The position numbers were made by a program, and so were the translations under genes. A stretch of DNA of 64,000 nt. It comes from Myoxocephalus aenaeus. Taxonomy: Eukaryota > Chordata > Actinopteri > Perciformes > Cottidae. Shown in pieces: positions 1-16,019 of this stretch. Numbering within the stretch: the stretch's first letter is position 1; the number at the start of each line of letters is the position of its first letter. The notes under the pieces are model-generated. The model was given only the letters and a program-made list of their open reading frames with translations. It was not told the DNA's origin and ran no database searches. The DNA is taken from positions 6,711,501-6,775,500 of the forward strand of contig JBAMJR010000051.1 in the NCBI GenBank assembly GCA_038501785.1, written 5' to 3'.

Positions 1-739
<739 letters not shown>

Positions 740-1172
740 GGGACAAGACCATAGCCTCGGACCTCCGGACGCGCACCGCTACTCTCGCTAATTGCCTTAC
801 AGCTCCTGCATGTCTCTCTGAGCAGCCGCTTCGTCCTCAGGGAAAACAGAGGAGCCCAGTTCCCATTCTGAGGTTAAGGCATTTGCGTTTAGTGCTTTAA
901 GTTATTTGCTATACAAGCAACTCTTCAATGCCAAAATAAACAGTTTGGGCCTTAATCCTTTGAGTTTCAACATCAAAGCCGGGTACCGACTAGTTAAAGC
1001 ACATCTTGCGTGTGTCTTACCTGCCTTTTTGCTCATTAATGTCCTGACACCAAGGTGAGCACGTATAATTGTGGGCTAATATTGCTTTAATCTAAAAGCA
1101 AACATAGCAAGAGCAAACAAAGGTGCTCCTCCATGAAATGCAGATACTCAAACACAAACAGATTGACATCAG

Positions 1173-1173
<1 letters not shown>

Positions 1174-1238
<65 letters not shown>
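1174..1238. repeat. (CA)32 microsatellite
   Basis: Uninterrupted CA repeat. Confidence 0.98.
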
Positions 1239-1241
<3 letters not shown>

Positions 1242-4200
1242 AGGCATTGTTCTGTGTGTTACAGGTCAGCTCAGGAATCTACTGTATTCCCCTAATGACG
1301 TGTATGAACGGATGTGAAAGCTAACAAACTGCTCTTTATATAGACAAATTGCCATTCACTGTTACAATAACAAAGCATCAGTCATCCCCCTGTCTCTTTC
1401 TGTGTGGCAGTCTGACAGGTCGTCTCAGGTTCTCTGTTCATGATAGTGTGACTGACTAACCCATAGGGCACAGACATACAGACACAAATCCCGTCTACTG
1501 AAGTCATAAATATCCCTCGTAACAACACCAAGACACCTTCTTTTAAAGGATCGTACTTATTATAGGTTTGTGTCTGTACGATTGTGTATAATAGAGCAGC
1601 CTCTCCATGTAGAACATACATCATAAGCAGATCATGCCGCTAAGATGTGGGAATTAGAAGAGTTCAAATTTATGTCTAAGAAATGGACAATTAATTCCTC
1701 AGTAGATTTAAGCCTTCAGGGAAGAGGTTTCAGAGGGCTCACTTATTTATTCCTCCACTGTCACTACTCTCCTCTCCCTTCTCCCTCTTCTCTCTCCTTG
1801 TATGTGCTGGATATGAGGAATCTCCTGGTAGTGAGCACCTGCTGCAGGCAATTGTAGGGTTGAGGGTCAACTTTGATGTCTTAATAGACTGTCGCTGACG
1901 GATGTCTTTACACTCGCTACGGTAGTAGTGCTCACTAGTTTAATCGGTGGCGTACGCATGTCAATGTGACTATCAAACTACGGATTAAAGACTTATGTTG
2001 GTGCTTGTCATTTATACCGAATAGAAAAATCACACTGTGGTAGCAATTCTGTGATAAACAAGTGTTGGTACAGGTGATAAAGGCAGGGCAACCCGAGGCC
2101 ATGAAGAAGAGTCATGTCGGTGTTGGGGGCAGGGGATCTGTGCTGCCTTGGCCAGCCAGCCTCCGCGGCACTGGCGCGGCACCAACACAGGCAGCCGTTT
2201 CACAATAAATTCCTTTGTGACATGATCAGCAGCAGCGATCTCCGTTTCACATTAATCTTGTTTGTGTGGCACATATTCATTAGGAGGAAAAAGCCTGCGG
2301 GCCAGAATGACAAGAAAAATCAGAAACGGTAATTCGTGGAAAAGGTGAGGGTGTGAAGTTAGGGGCCTGAAAAACAGGTAGCACTGCACAACGCCTGCCT
2401 TTAAAATGGAAAGTTCACTGTACGCTTCCAACATTTCTGATTTAATGTCACTGACTAACTGAAAATGGACATGGCTCAATCTTACTTTAAAAAAGGGTTA
2501 GAAGACAATATATTGTAACTATATTTTATATTTCTCCATATCGCCCAGACTTACTTTCAACCATCAATCAACGACAACATGGACTACCAAACTGGTCATG
2601 AGTTATTGTGAACATCCAATAATCAATAAATCACCTGCCTCCTTCCTCTAGCTGACATTGTAATCCTCCTTCACATTTTATTGCCTTAGACTTCAGCCAA
2701 CTCTCACCAAATAAGGAAGAGCTCTGTAAGATCTCTTTCTTCTGTAAGCCTTCACCTAATTGTACCTTATACCAGATCTCTGTGCCAATGAGATGTGAGT
2801 TTGTGTGTGAAGTTTTGATGTTGAGCTGCATTTTAACAAGGTAAATAAGTTTACCTGTTAGCACAAGCGCTGCATTATATTTCTGTTTACTATTCCGACT
2901 TCAGCCTTGAGCTCTCTCAAGGTCCTCAGCCGAATGAACACTTTGACAGCTACATAGTTGCTACGAGGCCCTGCAGGGCTGTTCCTCAGATTCCTGTCAT
3001 ACCCTTGCCAGCTACATGAACAAACCTGAGAGAGAGGAAAGAGGTGAGCAGAGGAGCAAGAGGAAGACAAGGTGACACGGTCGAAGAAGGGGATCTTAGA
3101 AATAATTGCAGGACGTTTTTAAACAAGAAGTGGCACCTGTTAGCTGGACAAGTGTTTGTGTGCACATTCATTGACAGCGTTTTGACTGAATCAGACTCAG
3201 TCGAGGCCCATTTAAGTTGTTGGAGGCCAGAGGAGATGCTCAGATAAGTAATGACAGTATGTGAAAAGAAATAAGTGGAAAAATGATCCAGACGCACACA
3301 GACCGACGAGCAGACAGGTTGAGGGATCATGTGTGCGAGTGTTTCCTCAGCGAGTACGTGTGACATTGTTTGTCTAACAAGGATAGTCGGCCTGCCTGTC
3401 AGCCGCTCCTACAGGCAGTCGGTGTGCCTGCCTGCCGCCTGACTCATACACACCCTTTGATTTAGCGGAGCTCCATTTTGAACTCGCACACAGGGCGGTT
3501 GCAACAAAGGACAAAGGCAAAAATGGCGCCAATATCCAGCTTGGGCCATCCCTTGATCTTCTATACAAAGACAACAATAATGATAGTTCAAGCATTCTGT
3601 CCAAAGATGTCCTGACAATGAGGGAAATACTCCCACCTTCTATTGTTATCAGTGATATAAAAAAGGTGCTTAGAGATATAAACATTCTGTTTTTCACCAG
3701 GTAGATAAAGATCATGAGGTCAGGTGACAGACTAACATTGAATTAATGTTGGAACTGGAAGAAATGTCAGAAGGGTAGCCAGAGTGTCGGAGTGTGCGCA
3801 TCACTCCAGGCTTGTGGCTGAGTGATAAAACTGGTCCGCCCAGCCACTGCTCACCGCAAGCACACACACACACACACACACACAGCACAAACATTGCCCT
3901 GTCCCTGCACGAGAGGGGAGACCAGTTCGCTTCGGGTGTCTCTGACGGGACGACAAAGCTCTGGACCACACTGCTTCTAGGGTCAGGGAGCCAGACAACT
4001 TCAGTCATGCACAAGGCAAGGCCTGAAGAAAGTCCAGCTTTGTGACGCGAGGGTGCCGTATTTACCGTTTCCTGGTGATGTTGTCCTTTTGGACTGTAAC
4101 TATTGCAGGGGTGTGGTTTGCTGCCGGGGATAAAGAGAGCGAGACAGAGAGAGTAAGAGAAGGCACAGTTGTTGTTTGTGACTGATTCAAGCCAGATCAA

Positions 4201-4507
4201 AAGGTAGACTCAGCAGAGTAGTGGGGTCATGCTGTTTAGCCCACAGACAACATAAAGGAGGCACGGGATTGACAAAAGTTGTGCAAACATCACAGTAAAA
4301 TAATAAAACAAGATGAGGCCCACGCTCTGACATCCTTTGTGTCTGTGTAACGTGAGAGTCCTGTGGTGAAGATCGCAGACAGATGCGATGGGACTGTGAC
4401 CTCAACGACTATCTGTCCCGAGAGGCCACAGGGCAGGGTGCAGTGATAAAAGACGGGTGTCTGTTTTGAGACAACCCTTCGCGGGCAAAACAAGAGGACA
4501 CTGTGTG

Positions 4508-4513
<6 letters not shown>
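1239..4513. other. No gene recognised; short (CA)n at 3859-3884
   Basis: No convincing exon. A WD40-like fragment in the + frame at 3885-3980 is discussed as a finding. No transposon was recognised. Confidence 0.4.
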
Positions 4514-4552
<39 letters not shown>

Positions 4553-4560
4553 GAGAAGAA
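4514..4560. repeat. (GA)n tract
   Basis: About 45 bp of GA repeat with a few interruptions, directly upstream of the TATA-like box at 4583. Confidence 0.95.
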
Positions 4561-4582
4561 GAAGAGGGTCTATCTGTGCCTT

Positions 4583-4902
4583 TATAAAAATAAAAAAGCA
4601 GGACTAAAACAAAAGGAAATGGTCCTAAGTGTCTGACCTCTTTGCTCGAAAGTGCAGAGTATCAGACTTGCCGTTTGCGAGTCCCAGTCCTGGTCTACTT
4701 TGGCGGCCCGGCCGACCACCTCGGCCTGCTTCCACTCCCCTCTCCCCTGCTCTCTGCTCTAAAGTGTGCAGCCGCCTACGGCTGGAGCTTCGGCGCAGGT
4801 CGCATCTTTTACTCAGACACGCTCCAGAGGTTTTGAGTTTCATGTTGCCCTGGAGGAGTGGAGAAAGCACCTGTTGTGGAGACGAGGACCAGCAAGCTTC
4901 AG
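4583..4902 (+). promoter_or_regulatory. Candidate vasn promoter and non-coding first exon
   Basis: A TATAAAAA box at 4583-4590 follows a (GA)n tract. About 60 bp downstream starts a patch with roughly 13 CpGs in 190 bp (4646-4830), unusual in this AT-rich, CpG-poor window. A CAG|GTGTAC donor-like site lies at 4900-4905. This could be the non-coding first exon spliced to 11676. The open frames across the patch carry no recognisable domain. The evidence is positional and compositional only. Confidence 0.25.
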
Positions 4903-7900
4903 GTGTACGTGTGTGTAACCGGAGCTGGCTGTGTGTCCGTGTCGAACAGGGCCTGTTATCTGTGTCGTCTGGGCCACGGTTACAACAGAAGACACAGAAT
5001 ACTGAGCAGCAGTGGAAACATTAATCTCAGCCTGACCTCTGACCTCAAGGAGTCGCTCTGTGCCTCACTGGTTCACAGACATTGTTGTCCTTTGGACTGA
5101 TGCTATCTGACCAGATGAACTCTGCCTAGGAACAAATGTTTGACTTTTGTGTTTCTTTCTTTTTTTTTTGTTAAAATGAATGTTCCATTTTACAATCAAA
5201 CAAAGTTTTTTTTAACACAAACAGAATTGCAAGATGTAACTACCGGCCTGGATCAGAAAAACAAACACAGAGTTGCCCCGTATCCCTCCTATAGTGCAAC
5301 AAATATTCATTGTTTTTTAGAGTTTTACTATTTCACTACCCTCCCATTCACCCCTGGACTGTATATTATGCTCTTTCAAGTCCCCCAGCTGCAGGCTCTA
5401 ATGGTAAGGCTTCACACTGTCCTCATAAGCGGGTCTGGTTAAAAGCATAAATCCTGAGATGAAAAGGGCCGCCTTTCACACCAACAAGAAGCTCTATTTA
5501 GACAGAGTGCAGAGTGTAGGGAGCGAAAAGCGTAGAATGAGGGAAGGAAAACAAAAATAAGTTCTGTAACTAGGAGGCAGCCAACATGCTGGTTAAGTTA
5601 CTAATTAAAACAAAACCCATATTGATATCAATCAAAGGGTCAGCCACAGCTGATGCAAGATAGATGTGACTATTACAGGGTCTTGTCAGGCTGAAATCAG
5701 TTGGAAAGCTTTGTTGGTGCAGTATATTGTAAATCTATTATGGCTCCTAATTTTCCTTCATACCACTACAAAGCATTGCAATGATATAGTGGCTTCACGA
5801 TGAGTATTGCTAGTGACGGACATACAAGTCTTTCCTCCATATATGTTTGTACTCTGACCTTGATGAAAGTGCACATTTAATTAGAGCATATTTTGGAATA
5901 CCTTCTCTTTTTAGAAAGGCTACTACCGGCATTATATAAGCTTTACGCAGGCCAGCCTTTATGTTAAGACACCTAATCCGTTTGTCTTTTCACAAACGTA
6001 AGCATTTTTGATATATCCAAGCTCTAAAATACATTGATAGGAGAAAATTACAAAAGAAAATAGCCATTAGCTTTTACGTGATTTATTTTCTGTATAAATA
6101 AAAGTAAAACAAATCTACATTCCTACTATGCTGCCAAAATCCTAGAGCACCACAAAGCCCCTAAATGGAAAACTTGAATGAGGATAAGGCCAACATGTTT
6201 CCGTCTTCAAACATGGCTTCCTGTCGGATCATACATATTCTGTTTGCTTATGTGACACCGTCTTATTAACAGGTATAACAGTAATAGAGCACTACAATAG
6301 TGCGACAGTAGCACACACCTGTAACAAATACTTCACAGCATTGCAGGCATACCAACCGACCGACATTAGCATAGCTGGCATTTGTTAACTCATAGTTGCG
6401 TTACGTGTTTCTGCACAAACATGCTCCCTTCTCTTCTGTGCTGCTCCATAAGTAATCTTTTCATCCTCGGGTATTCTACCCAACTCTTGTTTCACCGTAC
6501 CACCTCTCTCTTCGACCCCTTTGTCATGTTGACGGATAACCCACACTGCATCGGTGATAACGAGGTCCAGCTGTGGCAAGGACGTCGCTGACAGTAGATA
6601 GGGATTAGGATGTGGGAGTGTGTGTTAAGAGAAGTAGTCCTTTGTCTTCTCACCGGGCCAGGGTCATGGGATTATTTTATTTTTTTGGGCTACCTAAATT
6701 ATCATTTACAACCATTGTGAATAAATGTTTCTGTGCTACTATAGTAAATCTAAACGAGGAGCTGCCGTAATAATATATTTTAGCTAGTGCATCACAGTGA
6801 ATTAAACCCCAAGACCTACAACACTGTAGATCATACTCTAATGCACATACCACAAGTATTGTTCCTTTAATAGATTAAGTCACAGAAGAGAAGGGGCCTC
6901 TTTGATGGGAGTATGCACTCTGTAGTGTGCAGCCTTATCCCCTTACTGTGACTTGGCGTGGTGGCCCCCTGTAGTCGCTGCTGAATTATGCAAGTGCACA
7001 GTGACCAGCCACTCCTCCACACCCACACATACACACCGCAGTGTTCTTCCCCCTCTTGTAACCTTCATTGCCCCTCAGCGTTGGCCTTCAGCTCTGAAGA
7101 TAAGGGCTCTTGACGCTTGGCCTGCCGGGATTTAATTGCTGAAACCCACTTCACCCTCCCAAAGCCGGGCCTTATCCAGCTCTCCACCCCGGTGCCCCTG
7201 CTGACAGAACCCTGCTTTTGTCTCCACTGTTCCCCTGCTTTTCTTTTCTTGTCCTACTCATCTTCAAGAGAAAGAAAAAGCAGGAAAAGAAGTGAGCCAA
7301 GGGAGAGAGGGAAATGTTTTTCTTCCTTTTTCCCCTTCTTATTGCCTCTTTCATTTTTCTTTTCAAGGGGCTGTATTTTACTTAGTGTTGCGCAAACACT
7401 GTTCTTTCTTCATTTTCTCTTTATCATTACTGCCCCTGGGGTGATTCCACGTACTTATCAGCCAACACGTTTTATTCCAATACAACCCACAAAACTTCAA
7501 CACATGCATTAAGAAAACAGAGATGCAACAAGAATTGTTAGTGAACAGATCTGGTCATGAAGATATTTGAATGCCCATTCATATAAGCAGCGCCATAACT
7601 TATCCAATCCATCGTCTGTTTATAAACCCCAAATGGCTCCCGGTTAATCTCTGAATGCCAAGCCAGTGAGATAGACAAACTCACTTTTTCAAACTCAGCT
7701 GCTGCCGGTCTCAGGAATGTCTCAACAAGCGCGCAGGGGAGCAAAAAGGAAATTACAACTCAAGAGAGGAGGAGGAGGAGGAGGAGGAGGAGGAAGGCAA
7801 GGAGGGAGAGGGGCATTCCTCCTCATGCAGGATGACAAGCCTGTCTTTCTGCTATCTCTCTCTCTCTCTCTGGGCCCTCCACCTGCACACACTTCAAAAC

Positions 7901-8530
7901 ACTGAAGCCACACAGCCAGGAGTCGCTCAGCACGACGGTATACTGTGGCTCCAAACTGTAGTGATGCCCCAATTGTGCCTTATCTTACCCACTGATAAGA
8001 CCTGCACAAGTCACTCTTATCCAGAAAGAAAGAAAACAGGAGACTGTAACCTAGCAAGCTTCGGTTTATCTGTGACCTGGCAGTATTCACTGACTGACCT
8101 CCTCCACATCCTCCACAGTTTCTCCTCCACTTTATCAGATGTGCGTGGCCCAGTTTGGAATGAGCACACTCAAATAAACAATGTGCCCCGGGGAGCCACG
8201 TTAGAATCACCATGTTAAGTTTCTAAGAAAAATACTCAGTTTTATCTTGCTCTCCTCATGGCTGCCTTGATGTTGTTGTATGTTCTGGCACCGAACCCTC
8301 AGGCCCTGATATATTGTACCAAAGTCAGGTTTCTACATCTCCGGAAGGAATGAGATTGCATTCTTTTGGGCAACTTCAGTCCCATATTATGATACTTCTC
8401 TCAGACAAAAACCAGAGAGAATACCGTGTTTGTTCTGAACAGGCATTCTTTAACATAAAGTATGGGGACACTCTCTTTGACAGATACACTTCTGCATGCG
8501 CTTCAGCTTGATTTTCCCAAACCATTTAAA
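4903..8530. other. No gene recognised; (AGG)10 at 7764-7795
   Basis: AT-rich stretch with no conserved frame. The only clear structure is an AGG trinucleotide tract near 7.77 kb and a short CT tract near 7.86 kb. Confidence 0.4.
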
Positions 8531-8583
8531 CCCTTGTTTTGTACACACCCTTGTTTTGTACACACCCTGGTTTTTGTACACAG
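8531..8583. repeat. Three-copy 17-18 bp tandem repeat
   Basis: Three units of the form CCCTTGTTTTGTACACAC, the third diverged. Each contains the palindrome TGTACA. Confidence 0.9.
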
Positions 8584-8639
8584 ACAAAGCAGCCACACTT
8601 TCTATCAGAATATAAATCAGGGTTCCAAATTTGTTCTTT

Positions 8640-8760
8640 CTGAAGGGCTGAGGTTGTACCCAGAATAATTTGCTTTCCCGGGTTTTCAAGGGTTCTTTGT
8701 AAGACTAACGGTTCCATGAAGAACCGTTTTGAGCCAAAGAACCGTTTTTGAAAGCACAGG
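8640..8760. repeat. Interspersed repeat, GGTTC/GAACC type
   Basis: Contains GGTTCTTTGTAAG, GGTTCCATGAAGAACCG and CAAAGAACCG in alternating orientation, as in a short inverted-repeat-rich element I have seen in many fish genomes. Identification is by memory of the pattern. Confidence 0.4.
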
Positions 8761-11675
<2,915 letters not shown>

Positions 11676-11706
11676 GCCGAGCCTGGAGAGAGAAAGAGTC
11701 TGCACC
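11676..11706 (+). other. vasn: vasn 5' UTR part of the coding exon, behind a splice acceptor
   Basis: A pyrimidine-rich stretch ending TTGTTATAG (AG at 11674-11675) precedes 31 nt of leader and the start codon. Human VASN also has a non-coding first exon and a single coding exon, so an acceptor here is expected. The upstream non-coding exon is not firmly located. Confidence 0.65.
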
Positions 11707-13761
11707 ATGAAGGTCTTTCTCGCTCCACTGATGCCCTTTCTGCTCTTCCTCATCCTTCCTGATGGCACCCGGTCCAGTGACTGTCCAGAGGACTGCTCCT
11801 GTTCCACGCCAGACTCCATCTTGTGTTTCCAGAGACGCTCCTCTACCATTCCCATGGGAGTGCCCCCATCCACAAAAAGTCTCTACCTCTTTGCCAATGG
11901 CATTGAGGGCTTGACAACTGAGGACTTTGATAGCATGGAAAACCTGGAGATGCTGGACCTCAGTCAAAACAAATTGACTGAACTTACTGATAGGGTGTTT
12001 GAACCTTTGACCTCTTTGAGAAACCTGGACCTGTCATCCAACCAGATCACCCACATTTCAGAGGAATGCTTCCAGGGTATGGCACTGCTCGAGCGTCTTT
12101 ATTTGTACAGTAATCATATCGAGACCATCCACCCTGCTGCCTTTAATGGCTTGGAGCACCTGCTGGAACTCAAACTGCAAGGCAATCAGCTGACATCTCT
12201 GCCTGCTCTCTCAATGCCACAACTACTGCTGCTGGACCTTCGTTTCAATGTCTTACCCACCTTGGGTCCTTCAGATCTCCACACCCCAAACCTTGAGTCA
12301 CTCAAATTGGGTGGTGTGGGACTCATCAGCCTGAATAAGGAGCTCATATCTAGTCTAAAGAACCTCCACGAGCTGGACATCTCAGGAAACCTACTTGAGT
12401 CCTTCCCCTCAGCACTAAAGGAGACCCAGGGTCTGATTCACCTCAGCCTGGCTTGGAACCCAATGGGCCCTCTTAAGGTTCAGGACCTGGAGAACCTTGG
12501 AGAGCTGCAGGAGTTGGACATTAGCAGCCTAAGTTTGCAGGGCCTTCCTGAAGAGTTACCCCAACTCTTACCCCACCTCAGAAAGCTAACAGTTGCAGAG
12601 AACCCCTTCAATTGTATCTGTACCTTAGCATGGTTCCCAAGATGGCTAAGAGCCCAGAGCATCACCTTGGAGAGAACAGAGGAGACCCGCTGCCATTTCC
12701 CACTAATCAATGCCGGAAAGGTATTGGAAAGACTGGAGCACAGGGATTTGGGCTGTCCTACTACAACTACAGTCACAACTAGTACTGTCAAAACTACCAC
12801 TACCCTGCCTGTTCCTGTCACTACCCTCCTGAGTACTACTAGAGCTATTCTAGTCCCCAGGGCCAGTGACAACCCCACAATCAAAGATGACTCTCCCTTG
12901 CCCCCTGTCCCTGCATCCCCCAGTAGCAGCAGTATGGACCAAGGCGAGGAGGAGCATTTCTGTCCCCCTCACACCTGTCTGAATGGGGGTACTTGTCGGT
13001 TGGACCAGCATGGTCAGGTAGACTGTACCTGTCCACATGGCACCTCCGGCATGTATTGTGAAGTTCAAAACCATCACCCGCCTTCACCACCTGAAGCTGA
13101 CGTCCCCATGGCAACGGTCAGTGTTGATGCACCAGACATCAGCTCACATCAAGCGACCACAACTTCAATCCTGCTGGATCTTCGCCGCTACATTGAAATG
13201 CGGCCTTACATCCGTGGAATCCGCCTCACCTATCGTAATCTCTCTGGGCCAGACCGCAGGCCGATGCAACTCAACCTGCCAGCAACCTTCCCAAAGTATA
13301 TACTCAGAGGCCTGCAGCCCAACTCCACCTACACAGTGTGTGCCAGTCCACTAGGTGCCCCTAGTGGCACAGACCGTGTCTGCACCGAAGCCCATACGGT
13401 CGCTGAAAGTGTCAGCAACCGTCGTCAACAGATTGACGACCAGAGGTTGACAACTATGCTGGTGCCTTCAATTGCCATCTTGCTACTGCTGGTACTAATA
13501 GCAATAGCAGTGGGAGTGGTATGCTATCTTCGCAGGAAAAGAGCCAAGGGCCACCTGGACCTAGAATGTGAGCCCTCCGAGCTAGAGTTGGATGGAGTGA
13601 AGGCTGGTGTGGACAATGGAGCACTGCCTCAGAAACAGCCCCAACTTATGATCCCTGAACCTGCTGTTCAGAATGGCAATCTGGAATATGAGGAGTTGCT
13701 TCTACAGGATCACTGTACATCAAATAACAATATTACTTCACACAAGCCCTCCTACTTTTGA
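11707..13761 (+). CDS. vasn: Vasorin, single-exon coding sequence (684 aa)
   Basis: Type I membrane glycoprotein. Vasorin of other vertebrates binds TGF-beta outside the cell, dampens its signalling, and can be shed. Seen here: hydrophobic signal peptide at residues 1-24; cysteine-rich LRRNT from about 25 (C26, C30, C32, C39); about ten leucine-rich repeats at 56-298; LRRCT at 299-351 (C303, C305, C329, C350); a Thr/Ser/Pro-rich linker at 352-415; an EGF-like domain with six cysteines (C419, C424, C430, C440, C442, C451); a fibronectin-III-like domain at about 472-565 with N-glycosylation sequons at N511 and N539; a transmembrane helix at 584-608, then stop-transfer RRKR; and a 72-residue tail ending KPSYF. 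Length is close to human vasorin (about 673 aa). The start at 11707 has A at -3 and follows a splice acceptor by 31 nt; the open frame further upstream is intronic. The order of domains fits vasorin and no other family I know. Teleosts have vasna and vasnb, and I cannot tell which this is. Confidence 0.95.
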   Translation: MKVFLAPLMPFLLFLILPDGTRSSDCPEDCSCSTPDSILCFQRRSSTIPMGVPPSTKSLYLFANGIEGLTTEDFDSMENLEMLDLSQNKLTELTDRVFEPLTSLRNLDLSSNQITHISEECFQGMALLERLYLYSNHIETIHPAAFNGLEHLLELKLQGNQLTSLPALSMPQLLLLDLRFNVLPTLGPSDLHTPNLESLKLGGVGLISLNKELISSLKNLHELDISGNLLESFPSALKETQGLIHLSLAWNPMGPLKVQDLENLGELQELDISSLSLQGLPEELPQLLPHLRKLTVAENPFNCICTLAWFPRWLRAQSITLERTEETRCHFPLINAGKVLERLEHRDLGCPTTTTVTTSTVKTTTTLPVPVTTLLSTTRAILVPRASDNPTIKDDSPLPPVPASPSSSSMDQGEEEHFCPPHTCLNGGTCRLDQHGQVDCTCPHGTSGMYCEVQNHHPPSPPEADVPMATVSVDAPDISSHQATTTSILLDLRRYIEMRPYIRGIRLTYRNLSGPDRRPMQLNLPATFPKYILRGLQPNSTYTVCASPLGAPSGTDRVCTEAHTVAESVSNRRQQIDDQRLTTMLVPSIAILLLLVLIAIAVGVVCYLRRKRAKGHLDLECEPSELELDGVKAGVDNGALPQKQPQLMIPEPAVQNGNLEYEELLLQDHCTSNNNITSHKPSYF

Positions 13762-15162
13762 CACCTGACTTTGACTCATCAGACCTAAAGGAGGGTTTGA
13801 ATTCTTCACCTCCATTTTCCCCGCGGGTGAAATACAGAGAGCGGCAAATGGAGTTGTGAAAGTGGAGGACACGGTATCAAACCAGCAAAACAGCAAAGGA
13901 GAAACTGGACATATATTTAACTCAATGCCCTCCGGTTGTCTTGAGTAGACTTTAATTAAACATGCACAAAAACAATGGTTTGGACTTAAAAAAAGCATTG
14001 AAAGTGCCTCTACTCCATTTACATCCATTCTGCTTTAACAATATTTCCTCACTCCCATTGCTAGAATGGCAACCTTTCAGCTCCCATGCTGTGATGCTGG
14101 GACTGATGGTGTGTTGTGATTGGCTGAAACCTAGAGTTAAGGGACATGGCGACCTCAGGCCTTCCTTTATCTGTTCAGAAAGGAGAGTGCACTGAAATGG
14201 GGTTGTGCTGCCCTTTCCCCATCAGGACAGCCCAACTAAACACTATATCAGCAATTGTTTTTGCTGCATGTTGTAACGCTTCAGTACTACCCCAAAGGGA
14301 TCCGTGCTCGCTGTGAATGACCTTTAAGACACCAAATGAAGTTATACAGAGAAAATATGCTTGTATTCTTTATTTGGCTTTAAAAAACTTTTTGTATGTG
14401 TTTTTTTATACCTGTCTCTTTATGTTAAATGTTATTGTACAAAATGTTGACTGTTAATAGCCCTCTATAGTCTCTCCCTCCCTCCCCCACACACACACTT
14501 CTTGTGACTAACAGACAAAACAGCAGATTAAAATCTTTGAAGATTAAAACTCGTTTGGTACCAGCAAAGTCAATCAAAGGGCTTTACCCCCAGAATGTCA
14601 GACAGTCTAAGTAGATGTGAGTCTGGACAGACTCAAGACTAAATCCCCCTTCTCGGTTCTGAAGCTCTCAGTCTGCTTTGCCACCACAAAGGAAGAAAGA
14701 AGGTAAGCAGGATTACAAAAGGTACAGAGGGAAGCAGTTGAATGAACCCCCTTCTGTTTCAGTGCTGCACTAAATTCCATACAGTTTGTAGCTTGCTTCA
14801 ATTACAGTAAGCACTCAAATGACTACACAGCAAAAGAACTTTAGAGACTTAATTTATTATTTATATTTACCGCAAAGGAAACTCAGTTTTATCCCGAAAC
14901 AACAATTCATGTACATCATGTTACTTGGCCTGGCCCACAACAAGCAAAGCAAATAGTGGTTGTGCTATGCATAATTTCTCCTTGGCAAGGAGGGTCCCAG
15001 TTTTGCTCAGTTACACCTAACACGACTATGTCCATGAGAGGAACAGCCTTCTTTATACCGTTATGTAGAGGACAAGGAGACCTGCAGAGTGGGAGATCTA
15101 CAGAAGGTTATTGTGCGAAGATCCAAATCTGTGATTAAAGGGCAAAGAAGGACTCAAAGTAA

Positions 15163-15228
<66 letters not shown>

Positions 15229-15690
15229 ATCTGTCAACTTCAGTGATAATGCAAGTACGTGTTCTGTCTTGTGCAAAGAACTGCAGACATCAAGTTACTA
15301 TCAGTTACCCTCGCTATCTGCCCGCATGTCACGGAGTGCTTTAAGCACCGAACAACGCTACCTATAGGCAAACGCACCAAAGACACATCTGTGAATGTCA
15401 GTAAAGTTACCTACCTACAGTATTCCCAGAGCACAATTAACAGTTCCCTGCTAACATGTCTTTATAACCCACACAAACAAATGCAACTGGAATAATTGTT
15501 TGTGAAATAGAATACATTGAAGATAACCAAAATTATTTTCGATGTGATTGTTAATTTTTCCCTGTTTATTTTGGGAAGCTCTCTGTTGTCATTCATTTGT
15601 TTTTTAATTTTGTGAATTTATTTGTACAAGTGAAAAAGAGTGATATTATCATTAAATGAATATCCAAAAATAAAACGGCTTGAGTTCTCT
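13762..15690 (+). other. vasn: vasn 3' untranslated region (end uncertain)
   Basis: No coding signal follows the stop. Possible poly(A) signals are ATTAAA at 14527-14532 and 14543-14548, and AATAAA at 15669-15674 followed by a T/GT-rich stretch. A (GT)n tract lies between them at 15165-15228. The shorter end would give about 0.8 kb of 3' UTR and the longer about 1.9 kb. Which is used cannot be decided from sequence alone. Confidence 0.45.
15165..15228. repeat. (GT)31 microsatellite
   Basis: Uninterrupted GT repeat, inside the vasn 3' UTR if the distal poly(A) signal is used. Confidence 0.97.
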
Positions 15691-16019
15691 TTTTTGTAGT
15701 TTCCACCTTTTGCTTGTAAGAGGATGGATTTTTTGACAGGCAGCGGGGAGGGATTATGTTTGTCATTAACTTCCCTTTCCTTTTAAGCCATCACTCAACA
15801 GTGTGACGGGAGAGATCACAGGAGGGGGAGTCCAAGAAAAAGAAGGGAACAAAGGCACAAGTGTAGGTGTAATTATCCTGGATATCAGCAACACATAAGT
15901 CAGTTTGTGTGTGTCTGTGTGTACATGCGCTTGTGCATTTGTGCTTAATACATTTCAATAGTGGTCGCAGTTCATTTAGTAAAAAAATTCTATTTAGTAG
16001 AGAACAATAGACCATAGAG

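Noticed and set aside
1021..1091. Exon-like 71-nt segment on the - strand with acceptor TTTGCTTTTAG and donor CAG|GTAAGA
   Set aside because: It is open only in phase 0, while the last coro7 exon found needs a phase-2 partner, which gives a TAG here. The peptide resembles no known family.
2858..3070. - strand frame ending KVFIRLRTLRELKAEVGIVN
   Set aside because: No domain match, an in-frame stop just before the only donor, and no poly(A) signal.
4629..5024. 131-codon open frame over the CpG patch
   Set aside because: Arg/Ser/Leu-rich composition as expected from GC-rich non-coding DNA; no domain.
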